Assembly (NCBI RefSeq): GCF_001425685.1
Contig: NZ_LMCY01000048.1
Span: forward strand, 17,114-81,113
From: Massilia sp. Root335
GTDB taxonomy: Bacteria; Pseudomonadota; Gammaproteobacteria; Burkholderiales; Burkholderiaceae_D
Direction: 5' to 3'
DNA length: 64,000 bases
In this document: positions 15,001-23,814 of the stretch, piece by piece
Position numbering within the stretch: position 1 is the first letter of the stretch
How the letters are laid out: each line of letters opens with the position of its first letter
Notes under the pieces: generated by a model
What the model saw: the letters and a program-made list of their open reading frames with translations, nothing else
Databases searched by the model: none
Told to the model about the DNA's origin: nothing
Translations under genes and position numbers: made by a program

Positions 15001-16830
15001 ATGACCACGCCCACTTCCGCACCCACCGGCGCCGCAACGGATGACGCTCCGTTACCCAGGCCCGCGCCCCTGTCGTTGGCCGCGTGGAAGCAGTTCCTCA
15101 ACGTGGCCCGGCCTTACTGGCTGGGCGATCAAAAGAAAAGGGCGTGGACGCTGCTGATGCTGCTGATCGTCCTGATGCTGGTCGACACCAAGCTGGCCGT
15201 CATGCTGAACAACCAGACCGGCGAGCTGACCTCGGCGCTGGCCGCGCGGAACAGCGGCCGCTTCTGGACGCCGGTGCGGGCCTGCCTGTCGATCCTCGCG
15301 CTCGCGGTGCCGACGTACGCCTTTTATTACTACATGCGCGACGTCTTCGCGAACCAGTGGCGGCGCTGGCTCACCGGCCGCTTCCTCGATGGCTACCTGA
15401 AAGGCCGCAAATACTACGAGCTGGGGTCCGGCAGCGAGATCGACAATCCGGACCAGCGCATCAGCGAAGACATCAACACGTTCACGGGACGGTCCATCAA
15501 CTTCCTGCTGATCTTCCTGGGGTCGATCATGCAACTGGTCGCGTTCAGCACCGTGCTGTGGTCGATCTCGCACGTGCTGGTCGGCGTGCTGGTGGCGTAT
15601 GCCGTGATGGGCAACGTGGTCGCCCTCTACTTCTTCGGCAGCCCGCTGATCCAGCTGAATTTCTGGCAGTTGCGGCGCGAGGCGGATTTCCGTTTCAGCC
15701 TGATGCGCCTGCGCGAAAATGCCGAATCGATCGCGTTCTACCGGGGCGAGGCGCAGGAACGGACGCACATCGACCGCACGTTCGACAAGGTCATCCGCAA
15801 CTTTGCCACGCTGATCAAGAAACAGCGTGCGCTGAACTTTTTCCAGCGCACGTTCAGTCAGCTCACCGTGGTGCTGCCCTATGTGATCCTGGCCGGCGGC
15901 GTCCTGTCGGGCGAGCTGGAGGTGGGCCGCGCGACGCAGGCCGCCGGCGCGTTCAGCGCCGTGCTCGGCGCCGTGGGCGTCATCGTCGACAACTTCGAGA
16001 GCCTCAGCCGCTTCGTGGCGGGCATCGGCCGCCTGCAGGCGTTATCGAACCTCGTCCTGCCCGGTGTGGCACCCGCGCCCGCGACCGCGGCCGGCGCCGA
16101 GCGCCCGTGCATCCGGATGACGCCGTGCACGCACCTGGCGCTGGAATCCTTGACGCTGTGCCCGCCGCAATCCGACCGGGTGTTGATCAAGGAGCTGAGC
16201 CTGGTGTTGAAGCCGGGCGATGCCCTGCTCATCACCGGCGACAGCGGCTGCGGCAAGAGCTCGCTGCTGCGCGCGATCGCGGGCCTGTGGCACGAAGGCA
16301 GCGGCGTGATCCATCATCCACCCATCGAAGACGTGTTCTTCCTGCCCCAGCAGCCCTACCTGCAGGCGAGCACCCTGCGCAGCCAGCTCATCTACCCCAG
16401 CGTGCGGTGCGACCTGAACGACGGGCAGTTGCTGGAGATCCTGGAGCAGGTTCACCTGCCGCGCCTGGCCGAACGCGTGGGCGGCCTGGACGCCGTGCAG
16501 GACTGGGAAAAGCTGTTGTCGGTCGGCGAACAACAGCGCCTGGCGTTCGGCCGCGTGCTCGTGCACAAGCCGGATATCGTCATCCTGGACGAGGCGACGA
16601 GCGCCCTCGACAGCGGCAACGAAGCGTCCCTGTATGCGCGCCTGCGCGACAGCGGCGCCACCCTCGTCAGCATCGCCCACCGCGCCGGCGTGCTGCGCCA
16701 CCACACGCATGTGCTGCATCTGCACGGCGACGGCGGCTGGGAAGTGATCGAAGCCAGCGGCTACGAGTTCGACAAGCCGGCGACCCCGGCGCCGGCGCGG
16801 CAGCCGGTTGCCGCGTCGTTCGTCGGGTAG
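15001..16830 (+). CDS. SbmA/BacA-like ABC transporter, fused permease and ATPase
   Basis: A 609-residue half-transporter of the ABC_membrane_2 (SbmA/BacA/YddA, peroxisomal D-type) class. The permease half covers about residues 45-350, with helices near 45-65, 95-115, 175-200 and 295-340 and the family segment YYELGSGSEIDNPDQRISEDI near residue 138, the hallmark NPDQRI motif. The ATPase half is complete: GDSGCGKSSLLRAI (Walker A) near 411, LLSVGEQQRLAFGR (signature, in place of LSGGQ, as usual in this class) near 505, VILDEATSALD (Walker B) near 527 and the AHR switch. Such proteins import peptides, vitamin B12 or long acyl compounds, or shape the envelope. The substrate is unknown. Confidence 0.88.
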   Translation: MTTPTSAPTGAATDDAPLPRPAPLSLAAWKQFLNVARPYWLGDQKKRAWTLLMLLIVLMLVDTKLAVMLNNQTGELTSALAARNSGRFWTPVRACLSILALAVPTYAFYYYMRDVFANQWRRWLTGRFLDGYLKGRKYYELGSGSEIDNPDQRISEDINTFTGRSINFLLIFLGSIMQLVAFSTVLWSISHVLVGVLVAYAVMGNVVALYFFGSPLIQLNFWQLRREADFRFSLMRLRENAESIAFYRGEAQERTHIDRTFDKVIRNFATLIKKQRALNFFQRTFSQLTVVLPYVILAGGVLSGELEVGRATQAAGAFSAVLGAVGVIVDNFESLSRFVAGIGRLQALSNLVLPGVAPAPATAAGAERPCIRMTPCTHLALESLTLCPPQSDRVLIKELSLVLKPGDALLITGDSGCGKSSLLRAIAGLWHEGSGVIHHPPIEDVFFLPQQPYLQASTLRSQLIYPSVRCDLNDGQLLEILEQVHLPRLAERVGGLDAVQDWEKLLSVGEQQRLAFGRVLVHKPDIVILDEATSALDSGNEASLYARLRDSGATLVSIAHRAGVLRHHTHVLHLHGDGGWEVIEASGYEFDKPATPAPARQPVAASFVG

Positions 16831-16873
16831 GACGACAATGTGCGCGGCCGGCGCCGGCGCGTGCCGCTGAGAC

Positions 16874-18829
16874 TCAGGCGGCCTTCAGCGCGGGCCGGAC
16901 GGACTTGCGCGGGAAGCGCAGGTGGTAGCGCAGGCCTTGTCCCGGACTGCTCTCCACACGCAGCGTGCCACCCAATACGCCGGTCGCGAGGTTGTACAGG
17001 ATGTGCCCACCGAGGCCGCTGCCGCCGCTGCCCCGCTTCGTCGTGAAGAACGGGTCGAACAGCTTGGCCAGCGTCTCCGCATCCATGCCCGCGCCGTCGT
17101 CGCCATAATCGAAGACGACGTCGTCGCCGTCGAGCGCCGCCTGGATCGTGATGTGGCCGCGCTGGTCGCGCTCGAAACCGTGCATCAGCGAATTGACGAC
17201 CATGTTCGTGACGATCTGCGACACGGCGCCGGGAAAGCTCTCCAGCAGCAGGTCTTTCGGGCAGTCGATCGCGACTTCGAGCGGCCGGCCCTTCAGTTTC
17301 GGCTGCAGCGACAGCAGCACCTCGTTCAGGTACGTGCCGAGATTGAAGCTGCGGATGTCGTCCGACGACTGGTCCACCGCCACCTGTTTAAAACTGCGCA
17401 CGAGGGCCGCGGCACGCTGCGTGTTCGTCGTCATGATGCGCAGCGACTGGTCGACGACGTCGAAGAACGCGCCCAGGCTGTCTTCCGTCATCTCGCCCGC
17501 GGCCAGTTCCTCGCGCGTCAGCTTGAGTTCCTGCACGAGGTGGCTGGTGGCCGTCACGCAGATGCCCAGCGGCGTGTTGATCTCGTGGGCGACGCCGGCG
17601 ACCATCTGGCCCAGCGACGCGAGCTTTTCCTTGCGGACGAGTTCCGACTGCGCTTCCTGCAACTGGTGCAGCGCCTGTTCGAGGGCGGCGTTCTGTTGTT
17701 CCAGGCGCTCCTTGGCCTTGCGGATGGCGCGGTCGGCCTGCATGCGCGCGATGGCCACCGCGACGTGGCTGGAAATGAAGGCCAGCAGGTCGAGGTCGGC
17801 CTTGGTGTAGACGATGGTCGGGTCGTAGCTCTGCACGACCAGCACGCCGTACGCCTTGTCGTGCACGAGCATCGGCGCGCCGATCCAGCTGGCGATGTCC
17901 GTGTTCCCCAGCGGGTGCTTCACCTTGCCGGCCGCGTGCAGGCGCGCGAAGCTGCCGGCGTCGTGGAGCTGCGCCTGCTTGGTCTGCAGCACGTACGACA
18001 CCATGCCCATCCCGAACGGGAAGCGTTGATGGGGCGCCTCGCTGTCCTTTTCGTCGGCGAAGTATGGGATGCTGATTTCGCCCGTGTCCGGGTGCGTGAG
18101 CGCGATGAGGAAGTTCTTCGCCATCATCAGCTCGCCGATGATGGTGTGCAGGCTCGCGGCCAGCACGTCGGTCTCGAGCGCGGTCGCGGACAGGTCCGCG
18201 ATCTGGTACAGCGCATGCTGCACCTGCTCGGCGCGGCGGCGCTCCGCGACCTCGCGCGCCAGCGCGCGGGTGCGCTCCTGCACGGCGCGCTCGAGGCGGT
18301 CCATGCTCTGCAGGCCCTGCAGCGCGTTCGACACGTGGCTGGCGATCAGCTCGAACAGCGCCTGGTCTTCCTCGTTGTACGTGTGTTCCGGGACATAGCT
18401 CTGGATGACGACGGCGCCCAGGACCTCGTGCTGCTGGTCCAGCAGCGGGCACCCCATCCAGTGCTCGGCGATGCTGCCCGTGCCCCACGCCATCCCCGTC
18501 TCGCGCTGGCGCATCTCGTCGGCCGTCATCGCGAGCGGTTGTTTGTTGAGCATGATCCAGGCCGTCGGCGACTGGTCGGGCGACGCGAGCGTCACGCGCT
18601 CGTCGGGACTCGGCCCCTGGTCGATCGAATCGACGAAGTAGACGAAGCGGACCGTGTTGTCTTCGCGTTCGGCCAGCGTGACGTAGAAGTTCTCCGCATA
18701 CATGATGCGGCCCAGCGCGCGATGCACCGCGCCGATGAACTCGGTGACGTCGGTGCAGCTGGCGGACAGGTGCCCGATGTCGAGCAACATGGCCTGGACC
18801 GCTTCCAGGCGGGCGAGACGGTCTTCCAT
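16874..18829 (-). CDS. Cytosolic sensor histidine kinase with two GAF domains
   Basis: A 651-residue soluble kinase without membrane helices. Two GAF domains lie at about residues 10-165 and 205-360; both contain the W-x-G-x-P-L/M motif in WMGCPLLDQQHEVLGAVVIQSY and WIGAPMLVHDKAYGVLVVQSY. A coiled coil of about 40 residues (ALEQALHQLQEAQSELVRKEK) leads to HisKA with GVAHEINTPLG (His near 413) and HATPase_c with a N box (NSLMHGFERD), DYGDDGAGMD and GSGGSGLGGHI. There is no receiver, and no response regulator gene is adjacent, so its partner is unknown. It reads into the same gap as the ABC transporter from the opposite side. Confidence 0.9.
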   Translation of the reverse strand: MEDRLARLEAVQAMLLDIGHLSASCTDVTEFIGAVHRALGRIMYAENFYVTLAEREDNTVRFVYFVDSIDQGPSPDERVTLASPDQSPTAWIMLNKQPLAMTADEMRQRETGMAWGTGSIAEHWMGCPLLDQQHEVLGAVVIQSYVPEHTYNEEDQALFELIASHVSNALQGLQSMDRLERAVQERTRALAREVAERRRAEQVQHALYQIADLSATALETDVLAASLHTIIGELMMAKNFLIALTHPDTGEISIPYFADEKDSEAPHQRFPFGMGMVSYVLQTKQAQLHDAGSFARLHAAGKVKHPLGNTDIASWIGAPMLVHDKAYGVLVVQSYDPTIVYTKADLDLLAFISSHVAVAIARMQADRAIRKAKERLEQQNAALEQALHQLQEAQSELVRKEKLASLGQMVAGVAHEINTPLGICVTATSHLVQELKLTREELAAGEMTEDSLGAFFDVVDQSLRIMTTNTQRAAALVRSFKQVAVDQSSDDIRSFNLGTYLNEVLLSLQPKLKGRPLEVAIDCPKDLLLESFPGAVSQIVTNMVVNSLMHGFERDQRGHITIQAALDGDDVVFDYGDDGAGMDAETLAKLFDPFFTTKRGSGGSGLGGHILYNLATGVLGGTLRVESSPGQGLRYHLRFPRKSVRPALKAA

Positions 18830-18965
18830 CGATTCCCCTTATCGGACCATAAAGATGCGTTCGGGAAATATTATCAGCTTGGGGCGTGACTGCGGGGGTT
18901 GTGCCGCCAAAAACCACACACCCGACGTCCGGCCGCCTGGTTACGCCGCCGCATCGCGTGCCTTA

Positions 18966-19075
18966 CGCGTGGGCGGAGGCCGTGTTCTTGCTAGCCGTAG
19001 GGTGGGCACCCCGTGCCCACGCGTGACGTCACCACATCGCGCACATACGCGTGGGCGGAGGCCGCCCACCCTACC
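18966..19075. repeat. REP-like hairpin repeats (two types)
   Basis: Two perfect hairpins: GTGGGCACCCCGTGCCCAC at 19002-19020 and GTGGGCGGAGGCCGCCCAC at 19051-19069, each with 8-bp arms and 3-base loops, flanked by GTAGG/CCTAC and ACGCGT. Half of another copy is at 18966-18980. A 36-base stretch around the first hairpin recurs exactly near 24278-24313. They fill the gap between the kinase and hypothetical genes. Confidence 0.8.
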
Positions 19076-19574
19076 GGGGCGCGCGGAAATCGTTTTCGAT
19101 CCAGGTCGTGGCCGACCCGGGGGACAGCTTGAAATCGGGGGCGACCCGCACCTGCGCCACGCGCTCGCCCATCTCGTCGAAGGCGCTCAGCAGCGCATAC
19201 GGATTGTCCTCGTCCGGGACGATGTCCAGCGTCACCTTCAGTTCTCCCTCGGCGGTCGACACGACGGTGCTCTTGTGCAGCCGCGCGTGCAGCTGCTGCT
19301 CGTGGCGGCGGATCACCTCCGACGCCGTCTTGACGAGCGTGTGGAAGGCGGGGGTATCGAGCGGCTTCGGATTCTTCTTGTCGCGGCCCATGGTCCAGGG
19401 GCCGACGAGGGCCGGCTCGGATTCGCCATCCTTGTACATGGCCACGGCCCAGCCGTCATCGTCCTCGTTCTTGATGACGCGCGCGGTCCAGCCGTTGCCC
19501 TGCCACAGGCGGGGCTCCTGCACGGGGGCGTCGCTGTCCTGCTCCGGAGCGTGGTCGGGGGTTTGGTCGTTCAT
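19071..19574 (-). CDS. Conserved-looking hypothetical protein
   Basis: A 167-residue acidic cytosolic protein, unknown family. The N-terminal 20 residues are polar and disordered (DQTPDHAPEQDSDAPVQ). A folded part begins LWQGNGWTARVIKNEDDDGWAVAMYKDGE and contains a helix TLVKTASEVIRRHEQQLHARLH. Two strand-rich stretches follow (STVVSTAEGELKVTLDIVPDED, RVAQVRVAPDFKL). No signal peptide or catalytic motif is visible. Codon usage matches the genome. The repeat element touches its 3' end. Confidence 0.65.
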   Translation of the reverse strand: MNDQTPDHAPEQDSDAPVQEPRLWQGNGWTARVIKNEDDDGWAVAMYKDGESEPALVGPWTMGRDKKNPKPLDTPAFHTLVKTASEVIRRHEQQLHARLHKSTVVSTAEGELKVTLDIVPDEDNPYALLSAFDEMGERVAQVRVAPDFKLSPGSATTWIENDFRAPR

Positions 19575-19661
19575 TCTTGCGGTCTCGGTCGTGCGGGCAT
19601 ACGCCCAGAAGCGAGATCATAGGCCTTCGCGGCGCACTGGACAAGCGCCGATTCCGTACTG

Positions 19662-19862
19662 CTAGATGATGCGCAGGTCCGGGCCGCGCGGCGGCACGAT
19701 GGGCGGGCCGGGCGGCGTGTTGCGCGGGTCGATGGCCGGCGACGGCGACGGGATATGGCGATTGAACGGATTGATGATGATGGGTGGAATCGCCGGCGGT
19801 GCCGAGGGCGGATTCTTGTAGCCGGCCGCGTCCAGATTGCGGTGGTTCAAAACACATTGCAT
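19662..19862 (-). CDS. Proline-rich micro-protein (66 residues)
   Basis: A short gene with an excellent ribosome binding site (AGGAGG, 8 bases before the ATG). The product is 66 residues with about one third proline: NPPSAPPAIPPIIINP and PRNTPPGPPIVPPRGPD are typical stretches. It has no signal peptide and is probably disordered. The gene ends before the hypothetical gene at 19574 and lies downstream of lutB on the same strand. A similar orphan is at 35671-35856. Function unknown; the evidence for it being real is the binding site and the skewed composition. Confidence 0.55.
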   Translation of the reverse strand: MQCVLNHRNLDAAGYKNPPSAPPAIPPIIINPFNRHIPSPSPAIDPRNTPPGPPIVPPRGPDLRII

Positions 19863-19956
19863 AGAATGCCTCCTGCAACAGAGCAGGCTGTCAGTATAGA
19901 CTTCGAGTCCGGCATTGCAAGGCTTGATTTCCGGCCACTTTTCCCACTTCATGCGG

Positions 19957-21399
19957 TCATGGCTGCCGCCGCTCGCGCAGCAGGTCCGCCAGGCTGCGCG
20001 GGGCCGGAATGAGCGGCGTGCGGTACTTCGTCCAGCCCAGCTGGTCCCTCGGTGCCAGGGCGCGCAGCCGCGTGGCCGCCCAGCGGAACATCCGGTAGAC
20101 GGCGGGCCGGGCGAACGCGCCGCGCCAGAAGCGCCAGACGAGGCGCTCGCCGCGGCTGTACCTGGCGCCCTGCCCGCGCAGCGGGTGTTCGACCGCGGCG
20201 TCGGGAGCGCGGTTGGCCTCGGTGCGCAGGCGCACCAGCAGTTGCGGAATCGGGATGCGCACGGGGCAGACGTCGCCGCACGCGCCGCACAGGCTCGATG
20301 CGGTGGCGAGATCCGCCGTCGACTCGAGGCCCAGCAAATGCGGCGACAGGATCGCGCCGATCGGCCCGGGGTACGTCGTGCCGTACGCATGGCCGCCGAT
20401 GCGTCCGTAGACGGGGCAATGGTTCATGCAGGCGCCGCAGCGGATGCATTGCAGCGTGGTGCGCAACTCTTCGTCCGCATACGCCTGCGTGCGGCCGTTG
20501 TCGAGCAGGACGAGGTGCAGCTCGCGCGGCCCGTCCAGTTCTCCAGAGCGGCGCGGGCCCGAGATCAGGTTGAAGTAGGTCGTGATGGCCTGGCCCGTGG
20601 CGGACCGCGTCAGCAGGCTCGCGAGCGGCACGATGTGTTCCAGCTTTTCCACGACTTTTTCGATGCCCATGATGGCGATGTGCACGTCCGGCACGGTGGT
20701 CGCCAGGCGGCCGTTGCCCTCGTTCTCGACGAGCCACAGGGTGCCCGTGTCGGCGGCGGCGAAGTTCACGCCCGACAGGCCGATGTCGGCGTCGACGAAC
20801 GCATTGCGCAGGGCGTGGCGTCCGGTCTGGATGAGCTGGTCGACGTCTTCCGTGTACGCCGTTCCCGGAATGTGCTCGGCGAACAGCGAACCAATGTCGG
20901 CGCGCGTCTTGTGAATCGCCGGCATCACGATGTGGGACGGCTTTTCGCCCGCCAGCTGGACGATGTATTCCCCCATGTCCGATTCCAGGCATGCGATGCC
21001 GCGCTGCTCGAGGTAGTGATTGAGCTCGATTTCCTCGCTCGCCATCGACTTGCCCTTGACGATGCGGCGGGCGCCATGGCCGGTCGCGATGCCGTGGATG
21101 ATCGCATTGGCTTCGTCCGGCGTATCGGCCCAGTGGACGTTGGCACCTGCCGCCGTCAGCGTCGCTTCCAGCCGTTCGAGCAGCGCGGGCAGTTTCGCCA
21201 GCGCGTTCCTGCGCACCGCTTCGCCGAGGTCGCGCAGGCGCTGGAGCTCGTCCTCGTCGCCGAACTGGCTGCGGCGCTTGTCCTGCAGGAAGGTCATCGC
21301 GCCGCGAAAACTCTGGCGCAGCTGCGGGTCGTCCAGCGCCGCGCGGCTGCGCGCGTGGAAATCGTGCGGCGGCACGAACTGCAAGGGGGACGTGGTCAT
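19957..21399 (-). CDS. lutB: Lactate oxidation iron-sulfur protein LutB
   Basis: A 480-residue subunit of the cytosolic LutABC L-lactate dehydrogenase complex. The N-terminal LUD domain covers about residues 70-300 (KGKSMASEEIELNHYLE, MPAIHKTRADIG, VDADIGLSGVNFAAADTGTLWLVENEGN). A ferredoxin-like part follows with CIRCGACMNHCPVYG near residue 316 and CGACGDVCPV near 373, enough for two [4Fe-4S] clusters. The stop of lutC overlaps its ATG (ATGA). The order lutA-lutC-lutB is as in several betaproteobacteria. The family oxidises lactate to pyruvate with electrons passed to the respiratory chain. Confidence 0.93.
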   Translation of the reverse strand: MTTSPLQFVPPHDFHARSRAALDDPQLRQSFRGAMTFLQDKRRSQFGDEDELQRLRDLGEAVRRNALAKLPALLERLEATLTAAGANVHWADTPDEANAIIHGIATGHGARRIVKGKSMASEEIELNHYLEQRGIACLESDMGEYIVQLAGEKPSHIVMPAIHKTRADIGSLFAEHIPGTAYTEDVDQLIQTGRHALRNAFVDADIGLSGVNFAAADTGTLWLVENEGNGRLATTVPDVHIAIMGIEKVVEKLEHIVPLASLLTRSATGQAITTYFNLISGPRRSGELDGPRELHLVLLDNGRTQAYADEELRTTLQCIRCGACMNHCPVYGRIGGHAYGTTYPGPIGAILSPHLLGLESTADLATASSLCGACGDVCPVRIPIPQLLVRLRTEANRAPDAAVEHPLRGQGARYSRGERLVWRFWRGAFARPAVYRMFRWAATRLRALAPRDQLGWTKYRTPLIPAPRSLADLLRERRQP

Positions 21400-22079
21400 G
21401 TCGACTCCTCGGTGACGATCACGACCCACGTCCAGCGCGGACCGTGCGCGCCGAAGGCCAGGGTCTGCTGGATGTCGGATGTCTTCGACGGCCCGGTCGC
21501 CAGCACGAGATTGGCCGGCATGCCGTCCTGCCAGCGCTCCGCGTGCAAGGCCTGGTGCAGGTCGGCGTGCAGCGTGTGCGCATGGACGAGCGCGATGTGC
21601 AGCGGCGGCACGAGCGACACGGTGCGCGGCGCCGCCGCATCCGGCGCGAGCACCAGCGTGCCGGTGGCCGCGATGCCCGAGCGCGCGACGGTGAAGCCGG
21701 CATCGACGGTGCCGAACAACTCTGCTTTCCAGTCTTCCAGCGGGCGCTCGAACGCGAGCGCCTCGACGCCGGCCGGCAGCGCGGCGCGCAAGGCCCGGCC
21801 TTCCGGGCTCGCGGTGTCGACGACGATGCGCGAGACGCCCGCCGCGGCGATGCGCTCCGCCAGCTGCGCGGGCCATTCGCCGGCACGCGCGCACCAGGCC
21901 TGCGCGCGCACGGCCTGCAGCGCGGCCTGCATGCGTTGCGCCAGCACGGCCGGCGCGGGCGGCGGGTCCTCGCGGCGCGCGGCGAAGTGATCATCGATGC
22001 GGCGTTCGAGATCAGTGATGCCGGCATCGCGCGCGGCGGCGCCGCGCAGGCGGCCCAGGATGCGGTCGCGCGCGCTCAT
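21396..22079 (-). CDS. lutC: Lactate utilization LUD-domain protein LutC
   Basis: A 227-residue protein, middle gene of the operon, overlapping its neighbours by ATGA on both sides. It has the LUD fold: RDRILGRLR at the start, a long variable helical part, then GTVDAGFTVARSGIAATGTLVLAPDAAAPRTVSLVPPLHIAL and the C-terminal LVLATGPSKTSDIQQTLAFGAHGP, which is the conserved GPSxTxDI motif of LutC/YkgG proteins. No cluster-binding cysteines are expected in this subunit. Translational coupling suggests fixed stoichiometry with LutA and LutB. Confidence 0.92.
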   Translation of the reverse strand: MSARDRILGRLRGAAARDAGITDLERRIDDHFAARREDPPPAPAVLAQRMQAALQAVRAQAWCARAGEWPAQLAERIAAAGVSRIVVDTASPEGRALRAALPAGVEALAFERPLEDWKAELFGTVDAGFTVARSGIAATGTLVLAPDAAAPRTVSLVPPLHIALVHAHTLHADLHQALHAERWQDGMPANLVLATGPSKTSDIQQTLAFGAHGPRWTWVVIVTEEST

Positions 22080-22825
22080 GACGGCGCCCCCATCCGGCGC
22101 CACAGGAAGCTGGCGAGATGTTCGACATCGAGCGGCGCGCCCTGGTGTTGCGCGGCGTGGCCGATGTTGAGCAGGCAGGCGCAATCGGCCGACACCACGC
22201 GGCGGCACCCCGTCGCGCGCACGGACGCGATCTTGTCCTTGACCATGGCGCCGGAAATGTCCGCATGCTTGATCGAGAACGAGCCGCCGAAGCCGCAGCA
22301 TTCGGATTCGCGCTCGTGTTCCACGCGCGTCACGCCGGGCAGCGCGTCGAGCAGGGCCACGCCGTGCGTGCGCGTGCCCATCTCGCGCCGTGCGGAGCAG
22401 GAGGTGTGCAGCACGACCTCCTCGGTGCCAGCGACAGGCGCCCCGGCCGGCATCTGCCACCCCGGCACGCACGTCAGGTATTCGGCGAATTCGTACACGC
22501 GTTCGGCCAGTGCCTGTGCCTGCGGGCCAAGGACGGCATCGTTGCGGAACAGCGCCGGCCAATGCTTGCGCATCATCCCGGCGCACGACCCCGAAGGCAC
22601 GATCACGGGCCAGAGCTCGGGAAACAGGTCCAGCTGGGCGCGCGCGACGGCCCGCGCCTCGTCCGGATTACCGCTGCTCCAGGCGGGCTGGCCGCAGCAG
22701 CTCTGGCCGTGCGGATAGTGGACCGTGATGCCGGCCGCTTCCAGCACGCGCACGGCGTCGAGCCCCGCCTGCGGCATGAACAGGTCGATCACACAGGTGC
22801 CGAACAGATACACGTTGCGAGTCAT
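22076..22825 (-). CDS. lutA: Lactate oxidation iron-sulfur protein LutA (CCG domain)
   Basis: A 249-residue protein with two cysteine-rich CCG domains, the first at SCCGQPAW (residues 42-49), the second at ECCGFGGSFSIKHADIS, with partner cysteines in FGTCVIDLF, PSGSCAGMM, TSCSARRE and DCACL. These bind an unusual iron-sulfur cluster, as in GlcF and heterodisulfide reductase HdrB. The start ATG 22825 has GAGGAG ahead of it; nine further codons upstream are excluded. It is the first gene of lutACB and divergent from the GntR regulator. Confidence 0.93.
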   Translation of the reverse strand: MTRNVYLFGTCVIDLFMPQAGLDAVRVLEAAGITVHYPHGQSCCGQPAWSSGNPDEARAVARAQLDLFPELWPVIVPSGSCAGMMRKHWPALFRNDAVLGPQAQALAERVYEFAEYLTCVPGWQMPAGAPVAGTEEVVLHTSCSARREMGTRTHGVALLDALPGVTRVEHERESECCGFGGSFSIKHADISGAMVKDKIASVRATGCRRVVSADCACLLNIGHAAQHQGAPLDVEHLASFLWRRMGAPS

Positions 22826-22880
22826 GCAGTGCTCCTCTTTTGATCGGCACATATTTCCAGTATTCTTTACGCATCACAAA

Positions 22881-22893
22881 CTGGTTGGGCCAG
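22881..22893. promoter_or_regulatory. Candidate GntR operator in the lutA-lutR intergenic region
   Basis: CTGGTTGGGCCAG lies in the 81-base gap between the divergent genes. It has the TGGT-N4-(A/G)CCA form of the FadR-subfamily sites used by LldR/PdhR-like lactate regulators. A nearly identical copy lies at 23630-23642. Confidence 0.55.
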
Positions 22894-22906
22894 AGAAGGA
22901 GGACGC

Positions 22907-23623
22907 GTGGTCACAGGAAACCGGCCGACCGGCGGACGGGTCAACGCCATCACCCGCAAGCTGGAAGACGCATTACTCGACGGAAGTTTTCCGGCCAATG
23001 CGAAACTGCCGTCGGAGCGCGCGCTGGCGGAACGTTATGGGGTGTCGCGCAACACCGTGCGCGAAGCGATCCAGCAGTTGGGCGCGCGCGGCCTCGTGCA
23101 CATCCGGCCGCGCAGCGGGGTGTTCGTGTCCGACCAGTTGCGCACGGGAGCGCCGTCGCCGTGGGGCCAGCTCATCGCCGACAGTCCCGCGCGGCGCGAC
23201 GACATCCTGGAATTCCGGCGGGTGCTCGAAGGCGCCACCGCCTATTTCGCCGCGCTGCGCGGCACCGACGAGGACCTGGAACGCATCCGCGGCGCGACGG
23301 CGCGACTGGAGCGGGCGCGCCAGGAAGGCAATCACGCCGGCGAATCGCGCGTCGACGTCGAACTGCACGAGGCGATCGCCCGGGCTTCGCGCAACAGCAT
23401 GTTCCTGCACCTGCACAGCAGCATCACGAAGATGATGCGCGAGCACATCATCCGCAACGTCGACGGCTTGCGCGAGCTGAATCAGTCGGTATCGGAAAAC
23501 CTGGCGCTGCAACACCGCACGATCTGCGACGCGATCTGCGCCCGGCGCCCGGAAGAAGCGCGCACGGCGATGCAGACGCACATCGACTACGTGCGCAGCC
23601 GGTTCGACGCCGACGACGACTAG
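22907..23623 (+). CDS. lutR: FadR-subfamily GntR regulator of the lut operon
   Basis: A 238-residue regulator starting at GTG 22907 after AAGGAGG. The N-terminal winged helix is clear: KLPSERALAERYGVSRNTVREAIQQLGARGLVHIRPRSGVFVS. The C-terminal all-helical FCD effector domain has the metal-binding or ligand-binding pattern DVELHEAIARAS...NSMFLHLHSSI and the ending QHRTICDAICARRPEEARTAMQTHIDYV. This is the LldR/PdhR/LutR type, which senses lactate or pyruvate and de-represses the neighbouring operon. Regulation of lutACB is inferred from the divergent layout and the palindrome between them. The symbol follows that inference. Confidence 0.87.
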   Translation: MVTGNRPTGGRVNAITRKLEDALLDGSFPANAKLPSERALAERYGVSRNTVREAIQQLGARGLVHIRPRSGVFVSDQLRTGAPSPWGQLIADSPARRDDILEFRRVLEGATAYFAALRGTDEDLERIRGATARLERARQEGNHAGESRVDVELHEAIARASRNSMFLHLHSSITKMMREHIIRNVDGLRELNQSVSENLALQHRTICDAICARRPEEARTAMQTHIDYVRSRFDADDD

Positions 23624-23629
23624 CCGTTC

Positions 23630-23642
23630 CTGGTTGGACCAG
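23630..23642. promoter_or_regulatory. Second copy of the lut operator, downstream of lutR
   Basis: CTGGTTGGACCAG is a perfect inverted repeat (CTGGT/ACCAG around TGG) seven bases after the lutR stop. It differs from the intergenic site at one base. It could take part in looping around the gene or control the next gene 170 bases away. Confidence 0.55.
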
Positions 23643-23814
23643 CGCCCGGGTCGGCGCCGTTCGTCGCCGCAAGCCACCCTCCGGCCCTCGAAAATCGCAG
23701 CCTGTCGCAGTCCGCTGGAGCCGCACGGGACGTATGGATACAGTACGACCATGCCGACAACGACATGACCCGCTCAACGCGAACCCAATCAACGAGACCC
23801 CAAGAGGACCCATC

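Noticed and set aside
16922..18889. Open frame of 655 codons opposite the double-GAF kinase
   Set aside because: The kinase on the minus strand is complete with all motifs; the plus-strand frame is GC-driven.
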